Assembly: GCA_009692115.1 (NCBI GenBank)
Contig: SHZU01000002.1
Location: 1 to 64,000 of the forward strand
Length of the DNA stretch: 64,000 nt
Direction of reading: 5' to 3'
Source: Gemmatimonadota bacterium
GTDB lineage: Bacteria; Gemmatimonadota; Gemmatimonadetes; Gemmatimonadales; GWC2-71-9
The notes beneath the pieces are model-generated. The model saw only the letters and a list, made by a program, of their open reading frames with translations, made no database searches and had not been told where the DNA came from. Shown piece after piece: positions 18,209 through 26,283 of the stretch (positions within the stretch are counted from its first letter, which is position 1; each line of letters starts with the position of its first letter). The position numbers were made by a program, and so were the translations under genes.

Positions 18209-18374
18209 GACGAATCGACACAATGCGCCGTCGCCAATACTGAGGTGTTACCCCGCCGACCCTCGGCCGTGACCTTGAGGCGCCAGTTTTGAGGGGTAGA
18301 AAGCACGTGGAACCCTTTTTGCTGCATACCGTTCAACCATCGGCAACGCGATGCCGGCGGTGTCGTGCCAAGGA

Positions 18375-18390
18375 GACCGTCTGAACGGTC
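18375..18390 (+). promoter_or_regulatory. Hairpin just upstream of the small-ORF ribosome binding site
   Basis: GACCGT (18375-18380) pairs with ACGGTC (18385-18390) across a CTGA tetraloop. It ends directly before the GGAGGG Shine-Dalgarno (18391-18396) of the 64-aa gene. The placement suggests an effect on translation or mRNA stability; no known riboswitch is recognised. Confidence 0.4.
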
Positions 18391-18403
18391 GGAGGGTAGC
18401 GAG

Positions 18404-18598
18404 ATGCTCGATCCCGTGTTCCATCACCTGCATCAGGCGAAGCAGTCGGCCCAGTACTTTGCCCAGTTGATGCAGCTCGATCCGGAGCTGGTGTTTCCCG
18501 CGGCGCTGCCGCTGCTCGCTGCCCGGCTGATGGGCTCCGAGGCCTGCGAGGACGAAGGCGATGAAGACCCCGGCCAAGCCGATCTCGCTGTGATCTAG
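18404..18598 (+). CDS. Small hypothetical protein, 64 aa
   Basis: Starts MLDPVFHHLHQAKQSAQYF, with GGAGGG at 18391-18396 seven nt before the ATG. The middle is a predicted helix (LDPELVFPAALPLLAARLM); the C-terminus is acidic (SEACEDEGDEDPGQ). No family is recognised. Support for a real gene comes from the good Shine-Dalgarno, a hairpin just upstream and a perfect 12-bp terminator 23 nt after the stop. The region 18209-18403 between it and GDPD holds no other gene. It could act as a peptide, or the whole transcript could be a small RNA. Confidence 0.55.
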   Translation: MLDPVFHHLHQAKQSAQYFAQLMQLDPELVFPAALPLLAARLMGSEACEDEGDEDPGQADLAVI

Positions 18599-18621
18599 AT
18601 CACAAATCCTCTGCGGCGTCG

Positions 18622-18657
18622 AGCCCCCGGCCACCTTATGGCCGGGGGCTTTGTCTT
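18622..18657 (+). terminator. Rho-independent terminator after the 64-aa gene
   Basis: Perfect 12-bp stem, AGCCCCCGGCCA (18622-18633) with TGGCCGGGGGCT (18639-18650), 5-nt loop, followed by a T-rich tail (TTGTCTTT). Confidence 0.9.
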
Positions 18658-18682
18658 TCCCGGGTCTGCAGTTTTTGCACCG

Positions 18683-19075
18683 CTACTTAAACGCCGCGTC
18701 GACTTCGACTCGGTAGCCATTCACCAACGCGTTCGTTTCGTTGGCCATCCCGATGACACTCATCAATTCGCCGAGCATGGCACCGGTCATCCCTTTCTTT
18801 CGGGCGGCCGCGGTATGGGAGGCGATGCAGTATTCGCAGCCGTTGGTGGTGCTCACGGCCACGTAGATCAACTCCTTGGTCAAGGCGTCGAGGGCTCCGG
18901 GTGCCATCACCTGCTTGACGCTCTCCCAGGTGCGCTCGAGGGCGGCTGGGTCGTTGGCCATGGCTTTCCAGAAGTTGTTGATCCAGTCCACCTTCCGGCT
19001 GGTCATGATGTCATCGTAGACGGCCCGCACTCGGGGGGACGCGTCGGCGTACTCGATTGGCGGTAAGGCTGGCAT
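18683..19075 (-). CDS. Carboxymuconolactone decarboxylase (CMD/AhpD-like) family protein
   Basis: All-helical CMD-domain protein of 130 aa. The redox-type motif is NGCEYCIASHTAAARKKG: the CxxC plus downstream His of the AhpD-like alkylhydroperoxidase group. Such proteins use the Cys pair for peroxide or disulfide chemistry; the exact partner is unknown. ATG at 19075 gives MPALPPIEYADASPRVRAVY, the usual N-terminus. Only 2 nt separate it from the stop of the upstream M14 peptidase gene, so they are probably one transcript. Confidence 0.88.
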   Translation of the reverse strand: MPALPPIEYADASPRVRAVYDDIMTSRKVDWINNFWKAMANDPAALERTWESVKQVMAPGALDALTKELIYVAVSTTNGCEYCIASHTAAARKKGMTGAMLGELMSVIGMANETNALVNGYRVEVDAAFK

Positions 19076-19077
19076 GA

Positions 19078-21759
19078 TCACATCCCCAGGAGGCCGTTGA
19101 ACACCATCCGATAGGTCCCGTGCGGCTGGGACCGGAACATCATCTCCGGACCAAACAGGTAGAGCAGTCCTTTGCCGACCTTGGCTTCCACCGCCGCGAT
19201 CCCACCCTCGAGATAGGTCTGGCCCCAGGCCCACCCGCTGCGGAGCGGACTGGCGTTTGGAAACCACATTACCGGCCGGACACCCTGGGCCGGGGCGTCG
19301 GGCAGCAGCCGGAACACCGGACTCTGGTCGAACATGACGATGGCCGAGGACGCCATCCCGGCGGCACTCGGCGCGGAGGTATCGACCGCCACCTCCAGCA
19401 GGGAAGCGGGCACGAAGAACCGTTCCCGGGGCAGCGGGCGAACCACCCCGGTCGGGGTCCGCTCCACCAAATGGGTCTCGATCGGAAGATTGAGATGGGT
19501 GGCCAGGGAGGTGGAACTCCCGATGGTCACGATTCGGCCGCCGTTGTCGAGAAACGCCTTCAGGGCCGGGACCGTCTTGGCCACGCTGAGTCGGCCGGTC
19601 CGGTCCCGGAACTCGGCCGGGATGTCGTCCGGCGCGTCGTCGGGACGGAAGCCAGGGACGGCCCCACCGCTCGCCGCCGCCGGGATGGCGCCGTCCACGA
19701 ACAGCAGGGCATCGAACCGCTGGTTCAGGTTACCGTCGTCGAGTCGTTTGGCGTACACCACTTCGAAGGGAAACTCGAACTGCTCGAGAATGAACCTGAC
19801 CCACCCCGATGGCATCGAGCCGCCGTATTGATCCCAGAGGCCCACCCGAACCGGCTTGAGGGCCGCGCCGCTCCCTTGGCCGGTACGCACCGGAAGGCCA
19901 CGGGTCTCCACCAGCTCCCGGAGTACTTTGGTGGTGGTCGGATTGGCAGCGGCGATGAAATCGGTGCGGTTGGCTTGGACTGCCTGCTTGGCCGCCAACA
20001 GCCGATTGACCGCCAAATAGGCGTCGTTGACCGACCGGGAAATCAGGTAGCTCCCGCCACTTGGCAACGCCGCGAGGACCGGGGGCTTCGTCAGGACGTC
20101 GGGAATCTTCGTGCAGGGGCAGTCAAACCCGTCGAGGTGCCGGTCGAAACGCACCCCCATCTGGAGGGCCAGGGTGTAGCCGGCGTTGTCGTAGGGTGCC
20201 TTCGGCGGCCCGCCGGGGTAGGGGATGTCGTTCGGATAATCCTGCGGCTCCATCAAATCGAGTACGTGAGCCCGGAACGCCTGCGCCGATTTGATGACAA
20301 AGGAACCGGCCGGGTACGCCATCCCGCCGGCCGAAAAGGGGCCGTTGGCGACCTGAACGTCCACGCCGGACTCAATCAGGGCATTGACGAACTTGGTGGC
20401 GGTCAGGAAATCCGGCTGGTTGGCCGGAATCACGTAGCCCCGGGGGTCACGATCAGCGGGCTTCCGGAGCAGGGCAAAGTACTTGAGGTCGAGGGTCGCG
20501 GCGGATCGGTTGTCCTTGGCCGCTTCGGTCCGCATGGCCTCGACCCGTTTTGGAATCAGGGTCCAGGTGTCCTCGCCGCCCCTCCGGATGGCTGATTTGC
20601 CCATCAGGTAGACGTTGTACAGCAGGTGCTCCCGGTAGCGGGAGGCGTAGTCCAAGATGGCCCGGTTGGCCGTGATCGAGTAGTCGATCGATTGGCGGAA
20701 CTTCCACGGTTGGGGCATGATCGGGAACGGACCGTTGCCGTCGGCCACCAACCGTCCCGGCACGACCGGGATCGACATCGGGGTCGGGCTTCCGATGGTC
20801 TCGGTCAGGATCCCGATTTGATTGTGGAAGTAGGCGGTCGTTCGGAGGCCGCCGTTCCACCAGGTCTGGTAGCTCGCGGCTTCCCGCTGGACCACCCCCG
20901 GCTTCCCTTCCACCGCAAACCGGGTGTGCATGGCGTTCCCCACCATGTTGAGGGAATTGATCAAGATTGGGTCGATATTGTAATTGTGCGGATCGCGAAA
21001 CGGGGGCGCGAACATCACCGCGCCCGCCGGCCCGGTCTGGTGGTGGTTGTACATGATCTGCGGGTACCACTCGCGGTACATCGCCCGGCTGATGTTCTTC
21101 GACTCCGGCATGGCGTTCATGTAGAAGTCGCGGTTGTTGTCGTGCCCGATGTACTTCTGGTAGAGCCGGGGCAATCCGCCGGTACTTCGGGTGGCGGGGT
21201 CGGCCCGTCGCATATACCAACTCGACACCAGTTCCATCCCGTCCGGGTTGGCGTGGACGACCAGTTGGACGACGTCGTCGAGCAGCCGGAGGGTCTCCTC
21301 GTCGGTCCGGCTGACCATCTGATACACGTGCTCGATCAGTTGGTGCGCGCCCAGCACCTCGGTGGCGTGGAGGCCGCCGTCGATCCAGATCACCGACTTG
21401 CCTTCCTTCGCCAGGCTCCGCGCTTGCTCGTCGGACAGGCCCTCCGCCCGGGACAGCCGCACCGAGATCTCGCGAATCCGGTCGAGCTTGGCGTGGTTGG
21501 CGGGGGACGTAATAATCGCCATCCATTGGTCGCGCCCCTCGGCCGTTTTACCGATCGACACCAGCTTCATCCGGTCGGATTCCGCGTCGAGCTTTTTCCA
21601 GTAGTCCGTCAACTGGGTGTAGGTGGCGAGTTGGTAGTCGTCGCCGATGGCAAAGCCGAACTGCTCGGCTGGAGCGGTCGGCTTGGTCGAGGGTTGAGCC
21701 CAGACCGGGGCGGACCCGAGAACCACGAGTCCGAATACTCGGGTGACAAAGAGGCGCAT
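19078..21759 (-). CDS. Secreted M14-family zinc carboxypeptidase
   Basis: 893 aa with signal peptide MRLFVTRVFGLVVLGSAPVW. Zinc ligands of the M14 fold are in IDGGLHATEVLG (HxxE) and in NHHQTGPAG (third His); the catalytic Glu is expected in ILTETIGSP. The catalytic domain covers about residues 40-420. The remaining C-terminal half (NGGRIVTIGSS and LLYLFGPEMMF segments) resembles a glutamine-amidotransferase-like non-catalytic domain seen in long bacterial M14 proteins. It probably degrades peptides in the periplasm. The ATG at 21759 is preferred over an upstream one because it places the signal peptide at the N-terminus. Divergent from the small membrane-peptide gene. Confidence 0.9.
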   Translation of the reverse strand: MRLFVTRVFGLVVLGSAPVWAQPSTKPTAPAEQFGFAIGDDYQLATYTQLTDYWKKLDAESDRMKLVSIGKTAEGRDQWMAIITSPANHAKLDRIREISVRLSRAEGLSDEQARSLAKEGKSVIWIDGGLHATEVLGAHQLIEHVYQMVSRTDEETLRLLDDVVQLVVHANPDGMELVSSWYMRRADPATRSTGGLPRLYQKYIGHDNNRDFYMNAMPESKNISRAMYREWYPQIMYNHHQTGPAGAVMFAPPFRDPHNYNIDPILINSLNMVGNAMHTRFAVEGKPGVVQREAASYQTWWNGGLRTTAYFHNQIGILTETIGSPTPMSIPVVPGRLVADGNGPFPIMPQPWKFRQSIDYSITANRAILDYASRYREHLLYNVYLMGKSAIRRGGEDTWTLIPKRVEAMRTEAAKDNRSAATLDLKYFALLRKPADRDPRGYVIPANQPDFLTATKFVNALIESGVDVQVANGPFSAGGMAYPAGSFVIKSAQAFRAHVLDLMEPQDYPNDIPYPGGPPKAPYDNAGYTLALQMGVRFDRHLDGFDCPCTKIPDVLTKPPVLAALPSGGSYLISRSVNDAYLAVNRLLAAKQAVQANRTDFIAAANPTTTKVLRELVETRGLPVRTGQGSGAALKPVRVGLWDQYGGSMPSGWVRFILEQFEFPFEVVYAKRLDDGNLNQRFDALLFVDGAIPAAASGGAVPGFRPDDAPDDIPAEFRDRTGRLSVAKTVPALKAFLDNGGRIVTIGSSTSLATHLNLPIETHLVERTPTGVVRPLPRERFFVPASLLEVAVDTSAPSAAGMASSAIVMFDQSPVFRLLPDAPAQGVRPVMWFPNASPLRSGWAWGQTYLEGGIAAVEAKVGKGLLYLFGPEMMFRSQPHGTYRMVFNGLLGM

Positions 21760-21867
21760 GCGAGAGGTCCAAGGTGTTGGGCTCGGGAAAGGTGTCGCAC
21801 CGGGCAGCGCCCGGCAACTCCGGCGGCCGGGTTGCCCGAAGTCGAGGGTGTGTTGATCTTTGCCCCC

Positions 21868-21981
21868 ATGGTGACCGAGGCTCCCGAACCGTCCTTCCGG
21901 CGGAACCTGCTCCGGGTCATGACCGTCCAAGTCCTGACCTTGCTGATGTTGTGGCTCCTTCAGGCGCGGTACGGCCGCTAA
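21868..21981 (+). CDS. Small single-pass membrane peptide, 37 aa, upstream of symporter
   Basis: MVTEAPEPSFRRNLLRVMTV begins a 37-residue protein whose second half, VMTVQVLTLLMLWLLQ, is one transmembrane helix, ending RYGR. The stop is 2 nt before the symporter ATG, so they should be co-translated. A tiny membrane protein at this position suggests a small accessory subunit of the transporter. That is inference from position; no family is named. It was too short for routine gene calling. Confidence 0.6.
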   Translation: MVTEAPEPSFRRNLLRVMTVQVLTLLMLWLLQARYGR

Positions 21982-21983
21982 AC

Positions 21984-23648
21984 ATGCATCCGCTGAACTG
22001 GGTCATCGTCGTCGGCTACCTCGTCTACATCGTGGTCGACGGCCTTCGTCGTTCCAAGGGGACGACGGAGATCGAAGGGTACTTCCTGGCCAACCGGAGC
22101 CTCCCGTGGTGGGCGGTGGGACTTTCCGTCATGGCCACCCAACTTTCCGCCGTCACCATGATCGGCACCACCGGCCAAGGCGCAACCGACGGGATGCGGT
22201 TCGTCCAGTTCTATTTCGGACTCCCGGTGGCCATGGTCATCCTCGGGGTGACCCTGGTGCCCTTTCTCCATCGAGCCCGGGTCTTCACCGCCTATGAGTT
22301 TTTGGAGCGGCGGTTCGACGCCCGGACCCGCTCACTCACCAGCTTCTTGTTTCTGGTGTCGCGAGGGATGTCGTGCGGGACCATCATCGCCGCGCCGGCG
22401 GTGGTGTTTTCCGCCATCTTCGGTTGGCAGCTCGGATGGTCGGTGGCGGTCATCGGGATTCCGACGGTCATCTACACGATGGTCGGCGGGGTCCAAGCGG
22501 TAACGTGGGCCGACGTGAAACAGATGGTGCTGATCGTGTTTGCCCTGCTCGCGGTCGTGGTTGTGCTGCTGGTCCGGCTCCCGGTCGGGCCTGACGCCGC
22601 CCTTCGGATTGCCGGGGCCGCCGGCCGGCTCCAGGTCTTCGACTTTTCATTCGACCTGAGCAAGACCTACACGTTCTGGTCCGGGATCTTGGGCGGCACC
22701 TTTCTGATGCTGTCGTACTTCGGAACCGACCAGAGCCAGGTCCAGCGCTATCTCACGGCCCGGTCGGTGCCGGAGGCCCGGAGCTCGCTCTTGATGAGCG
22801 CTTACTGGAAGATCCCGCTCCAGGCCTTGGTGCTCCTGATCGGCGTGCTGGTGTTCGTATTCTATCTGTTTCAGGCTCCGCCGTTGCTGTTCAATCCGGC
22901 CCAGGAGGCCACCGTCCGGACCGCGGCCCCGGCGGAGTTCGAGCAACTGGAGGCGCGCTACGCCGATCGGAATGAGGTCCGGCGCTCGGCGGCCAAGGCC
23001 ATCGCCACCGAGGACGGCGTGGCGCCACGGGAGGCGTTCCGCGCGGCCGACCTCGAGGTCGGCGCGATTCGGACCGAGGCGTTGGCGTTGGCCGAGCGGG
23101 TGACGGGCGAACCGGCCAAAGACGTCAACTACATCATGCCCCGATTCGTCCTCGATCAGCTCCCGTTAGGCCTGGCGGGCGCGTTCCTGGCCGCGATCCT
23201 GGCGGCCGCCATGTCCAGTATTGCCGCCGAGTTGAACTCGCTCTCGACCGCCACGGTCATCGATTTTTATCGCCGGTGGGTTCGTCCCGAGGCTTCGGAT
23301 GCTCACTTCTTGCGGGTCTCGAAGCTCGCGACCGGGGCCTGGGGCCTTTTTGCCTGTCTTGTCGCGACCTTCGCGGCCGGGCTCGGTTCCCTGATCGAAG
23401 TGGTGAACCGGTTCGGGTCGTTCTTCTACGGCTCGATCTTGGGGGTGTTTTTGCTGGCCATGGTCCCGAGGGTCCGGCCGTTCGGCGCCTTCGCCGGGTT
23501 GTTGGCTGGGATGGGAGCCGTGGCGCTGGTCACCTTCGGGGCGCCGTCGGTCTCGTTCCTCTGGCATAACGTCGTTGGGGTCGCCGCCGTCGTGGCCGTC
23601 GGGCTGCTCCACAGTTTGATGCCCCAAACGGAAAAGGGGCGGGCATAG
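21984..23648 (+). CDS. Sodium:solute symporter (SSS family)
   Basis: Polytopic transporter of 554 aa with about 13 hydrophobic segments. Family features are EGYFLANRSLPWWAVGLS near residue 30, SAVTMIGTTGQG (core TM1 unwound region, Na+ and substrate), YTMVGGVQAVTWAD, and GTDQSQVQRYL after TM7. AAMSSIAAELNSLSTAT provides the conserved Na2-site Ser/Thr region. A hydrophilic insertion of about 75 residues (FEQLEARYADRNE onwards) lies between two late helices. The substrate is unknown: sugars, vitamins or amino acids are all possible in SSS. The TAG stop falls in the loop of a terminator hairpin. Confidence 0.92.
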   Translation: MHPLNWVIVVGYLVYIVVDGLRRSKGTTEIEGYFLANRSLPWWAVGLSVMATQLSAVTMIGTTGQGATDGMRFVQFYFGLPVAMVILGVTLVPFLHRARVFTAYEFLERRFDARTRSLTSFLFLVSRGMSCGTIIAAPAVVFSAIFGWQLGWSVAVIGIPTVIYTMVGGVQAVTWADVKQMVLIVFALLAVVVVLLVRLPVGPDAALRIAGAAGRLQVFDFSFDLSKTYTFWSGILGGTFLMLSYFGTDQSQVQRYLTARSVPEARSSLLMSAYWKIPLQALVLLIGVLVFVFYLFQAPPLLFNPAQEATVRTAAPAEFEQLEARYADRNEVRRSAAKAIATEDGVAPREAFRAADLEVGAIRTEALALAERVTGEPAKDVNYIMPRFVLDQLPLGLAGAFLAAILAAAMSSIAAELNSLSTATVIDFYRRWVRPEASDAHFLRVSKLATGAWGLFACLVATFAAGLGSLIEVVNRFGSFFYGSILGVFLLAMVPRVRPFGAFAGLLAGMGAVALVTFGAPSVSFLWHNVVGVAAVVAVGLLHSLMPQTEKGRA

Positions 23649-23660
23649 CGGCCCGCCCCT
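23635..23660. terminator. Bidirectional terminator hairpin
   Basis: AGGGGCGGGC (23635-23644) pairs perfectly with GCCCGCCCCT (23651-23660), with a 6-nt loop that contains the symporter stop codon. On plus an A-rich stretch precedes it and CGTTCC follows; it can also serve the minus-strand SusD remnant. Confidence 0.75.
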
Positions 23661-23686
23661 CGTTCCATCCCGGCTGACCGAGGTCG

Positions 23687-24037
23687 TTATGCGTTCCGGT
23701 CGGTGCAGGTCGTAAAGTTCGGGTTGTTGGCTTCCTCGAATGGGATCGGGAAGTTGATGTCACTCCCGTAGGGCCCGCCATTGAACCAGTTCCCGGTTGG
23801 GAATACCGAGTTGGCGCTGCGGTTGTACTGCCGGATCAGCCGGCGCAGGTCGCTGTGCCGGTGGCCGGTGCCGAACGTCCAGAACGCCCGCTCCCGGAAC
23901 AACAGATTGACCCGCTCGTCTGCCGTGCCGGGATCGGTCAACGGAGCCAATCCGGGCTTGGTGGCCCGGACCTCGTTGAGCGTGGCCAGGAACGTTGCCG
24001 TGCAGTTGGGTAACCTAAGTGCTTGCGAAGATGACAG
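23687..24037 (-). pseudogene. C-terminal remnant of a SusD/RagB-like lipoprotein
   Basis: The frame is open from an in-frame TAA (24038-24040) to the TAA at 23687 and reads as the last 100 or so residues of a SusD/RagB protein: LATLNEVRATKPGLAPL, ERAFWTFGTGHRHSDLRRL, then SVFPTGNWFNGGPYGSDINF and the end CTDRNA. The N-terminal lipobox and TPR region are missing and no start or SusC partner lies nearby. It belongs to a different SusD subfamily from the intact gene at 29251-30678. The likely origin is deletion of an older SusCD locus, the remnant lying against the symporter terminator. Confidence 0.75.
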
Positions 24038-24105
24038 TTACGCGGCCATGGACCGGTTGCGCGTGTTGCTTCGACACAGTCCGGACCGGTCGGAACCCGT
24101 GGTGG

Positions 24106-24519
24106 CTACCAGTTGGGCGGAAACTCGGTTTCGATGGTGCCGGCAAGGTGAACCAGTTCTTTGGCCGCTGCGGTGTACGGGAGCAGGCGCGTCAGGTCGC
24201 CGCGGGCCAGCCGGATCTGGCCGGTCAAAAGGGCCATGACGGGGGAAATCTGAGAGGCAAGCACCTGCTTCCACGCGGCCGGCGCGGCTTCCAAGACGAA
24301 GGCCGCATCGGCCACATCGGCGGCGGTGGCCTCACGTGCGGCCCGGCATTGCCCATGCCAGACGTCGAGGAACACGGCGGGGCCCGCTCGGCCGAAAGCC
24401 TCGCTGACGACCACCGCGATCGAGCCTTCCCAAGTGGCCGCGGCCTCCCGGTAGACGGAACTCGCGTTGAGAGCAGCGCCCCACGCCTGCGCCCACGGGT
24501 CCGAAAATGCCATGGCCAT
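24106..24519 (-). CDS. SCP2 sterol-binding-domain-like protein
   Basis: 137 aa resembling single-domain sterol-carrier-protein-2-like proteins: FSDPWAQAWGAALNASSVYR at the start, WEGSIAVVVSEAF, then VLASQISPVMALLTGQIRLA, the usual 'present occupancy then limit' helix of the family. Such proteins bind hydrophobic ligands in the cytoplasm; the ligand is unknown. The ATG at 24519 is chosen, with a second in-frame ATG at 24513; no strong Shine-Dalgarno is seen. Divergent from hutI, with a 189-base gap holding nothing recognised. Confidence 0.7.
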   Translation of the reverse strand: MAMAFSDPWAQAWGAALNASSVYREAAATWEGSIAVVVSEAFGRAGPAVFLDVWHGQCRAAREATAADVADAAFVLEAAPAAWKQVLASQISPVMALLTGQIRLARGDLTRLLPYTAAAKELVHLAGTIETEFPPNW

Positions 24520-24708
24520 GGGCCCAATGTAATCCGCCCCGCGGGCCGTCTGGAACGGCCGGCTGTCCGTTCCCAAGATCGGTGAGTGGGGGTACTTTCT
24601 CCGCTCGCGCCCAATGCCGATATCGCAAGCCCGCACTCTCAGCCTCATCGGCCTCCTCACCGGGGCGGCCGTGACCGCCATGCCGGCGGCGGTGTGAGCG
24701 CGGCCCCG

Positions 24709-25908
24709 ATGCGGGTGCTCAGAAATATTGCCCGGCTCTATCAATGCCGGGCGGAGGGAGGGCAGGCCGCCGTTCACCCGATTGCCGCCGCCGCCCTGGC
24801 GTGGCAGGGTGACACGATTCGGTGGGTCGGCCCGGCCGCGGCCCTGCCGGCCGAGTTTCGGTCGGTGGCTCCCGAGGACGCGGGCGGGCGAATCGTCGTC
24901 CCCGGGTTGGTGGACTGCCACACCCATTTGGCCTTTGCGGGATGGCGAGCCGAAGAGTTCGAGCAGAAGATCCGGGGCGCCGGCTATCTCGACATCGCCA
25001 AGGCCGGCGGCGGGATCCTGTCCACCGTGGCCCGAACCCGCGCCACCTCGACCGAGACGCTGGTGGCGCGGTGTCGGGATCACCTCGCGGCCATGCTCGC
25101 GTTAGGCGTGACGGCGGTCGAGGCTAAGTCCGGCTACGGGCTCGACCTGACCCACGAGCTTCGGCTGCTCGACGTCTACCGCCAAGTGGCGGCATCGACC
25201 CCCCAGCGGCTGGTGCCGACCCTGTTGGCCGCCCACACCGTGCCGCCGGAGTTTCGGGGGCGGACCGGCGACTATGTGGACTTGGTTTGCGACGTAATCA
25301 TCCCGGCGGCGGCGGGGGCGGCCCGGTTTTGTGACGTGTTTGTCGAGGAGACCGCGTTCTCGATTGCCGAGGGGCGGCGGATCCTCGAGACCGGAGCGCG
25401 GTACGGGATGGTCCCGAAAGTCCACGCCGATCAGATCACCTGGACCGGAGGCGCCGAGCTGGCCGCCGAAGTGGGCGCCGCCTCGGCCGATCATCTCGAA
25501 CGGATCAGTCCGGCCGGGATCACCGCCTTGGCCCGGACCGGAGTGGTGGCGGTCACCCTGCCGCTTGCCTCGCTCTATCTCAATCAACCCCCGGTCCGGG
25601 CCCGCCCGCTGATCGACGCCGGTGTTGCGGTCGCGGTCGCCACGGATTTCAATCCCGGGTCCGCGCCCAGCTGCCATTTGCCGTTGGCCATGATGCTGGC
25701 CTGCACGCTCCAGCGGATGACCCCCGCCGAGGTGCTCAAGGGTGCCACGATTTACGCGGCCCGAGCCATCGGGCTCGAATCGGAACTCGGCTCGCTGGAG
25801 CCTGGGAAGCGCGCAGACTTTGCGGTGATGGCGGCCGATTCGGTCGAGGAGTGGCTCTACCACTTCCAGGCCAATGCGTGTCAGTTGACGGTCGTGGCCG
25901 GCCGGTAG
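24709..25908 (+). CDS. hutI: Imidazolonepropionase
   Basis: Third enzyme of histidine degradation: hydrolyses 4-imidazolone-5-propionate to N-formimino-L-glutamate in the cytoplasm. About 399 aa, the family length. Signatures are VDCHTHLAFAGWRAEEFEQK (HxH metal ligands and substrate region), VEAKSGYGLDL, HADQITWTGGAE (metal His) and TDFNPGSAPSCHLPLAM (catalytic Asp). ATG at 24709 is used; GTG at 24694 is an alternative. hutH and hutU are not in the window. The next enzyme for the product, glutamate formimidoyltransferase, is encoded 5 kb away on the other strand. Confidence 0.93.
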   Translation: MRVLRNIARLYQCRAEGGQAAVHPIAAAALAWQGDTIRWVGPAAALPAEFRSVAPEDAGGRIVVPGLVDCHTHLAFAGWRAEEFEQKIRGAGYLDIAKAGGGILSTVARTRATSTETLVARCRDHLAAMLALGVTAVEAKSGYGLDLTHELRLLDVYRQVAASTPQRLVPTLLAAHTVPPEFRGRTGDYVDLVCDVIIPAAAGAARFCDVFVEETAFSIAEGRRILETGARYGMVPKVHADQITWTGGAELAAEVGAASADHLERISPAGITALARTGVVAVTLPLASLYLNQPPVRARPLIDAGVAVAVATDFNPGSAPSCHLPLAMMLACTLQRMTPAEVLKGATIYAARAIGLESELGSLEPGKRADFAVMAADSVEEWLYHFQANACQLTVVAGR

Positions 25909-26023
25909 TGGTTCGGTGAAAGGGTCACCTGTATCGTTTCGACAACGGGCCTGATTCCGGGTTAGTGTCAAAATGACGCGGTGCCGCGACGTTTTGGAAC
26001 CTATTCATCTATCGGTCAACGAG

Positions 26024-26053
26024 TTGCCGGGCTAGTTTAGGCCGGTCCATAAT
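26024..26053 (+). promoter_or_regulatory. Candidate sigma-70-type promoter for susCD
   Basis: TTGCCG at 26024-26029 and CATAAT at 26048-26053 are separated by 18 bases. Transcription would begin near 26060, leaving a leader of about 220 nt before the susC ATG. It lies in the 375-base gene-free stretch 25909-26283, whose first 110 bases show nothing else recognisable. Confidence 0.5.
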
Positions 26054-26059
26054 TTGCAC

Positions 26060-26200
26060 CGCCGGAGAGGCGACGTGGAACCGGGGCAGGCTGGGGTTGT
26101 CTCCCCGCGATTGTGAGCACAGCGTGAGAGTGGGGCCGTCGTAGTTCCGGTTGGCTTTGGGAAGGCGACCAACCGGCGTCGGCATCTGACATCACCAAGG
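26060..26200 (+). promoter_or_regulatory. Candidate cobalamin-riboswitch-like leader of susC
   Basis: Four blocks resemble conserved cobalamin-riboswitch segments, in order. Block 1 is GGAACCGGGGCAGGCTGGGG (26077-26096), compared with GGAA..CCGGTGC..TCCGG. Block 2 is CCCCGCGATTGTGAGC (26103-26118), compared with CCCCGC.ACTGTGAGC. Block 3 is GGGAAGGCG (26159-26167). Block 4 is GTCGGCATC (26178-26186), compared with GTCAGGATACC. The spacing of about 56 nt from block 2 to block 3 is usual. An 8-bp stem CCGGTTGG/CCAACCGG (26147-26154 with 26169-26176) encloses block 3. The 5' GGTGCC box and P1 closing stem are not convincing, so it is either a divergent member or a look-alike. Cobalamin riboswitches often control TonB-dependent receptors, which fits the gene downstream. 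Confidence 0.5.
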
Positions 26201-26283
26201 AACAACCCAACGGTCGGGACCGCCCTCGTGGCGGCCCGCGGTTGCGTTCCAGTCCTTCCCAGTCACACCAACTGGGGGAATCG

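Noticed and set aside
19120-20595. Long plus-strand ORF opposite the M14 peptidase
   Set aside because: Shadow ORF of high-GC sequence; its translation is Gly/Arg/His/Pro-rich without motifs, while the minus strand encodes a complete peptidase.
26047-26054. Bacteroidota-type promoter -7 element (TAnnTTTG) before susC
   Set aside because: The site reads TAATTTG, one base short of the consensus spacing; the TTGCCG/CATAAT pair fits a sigma-70 promoter better.
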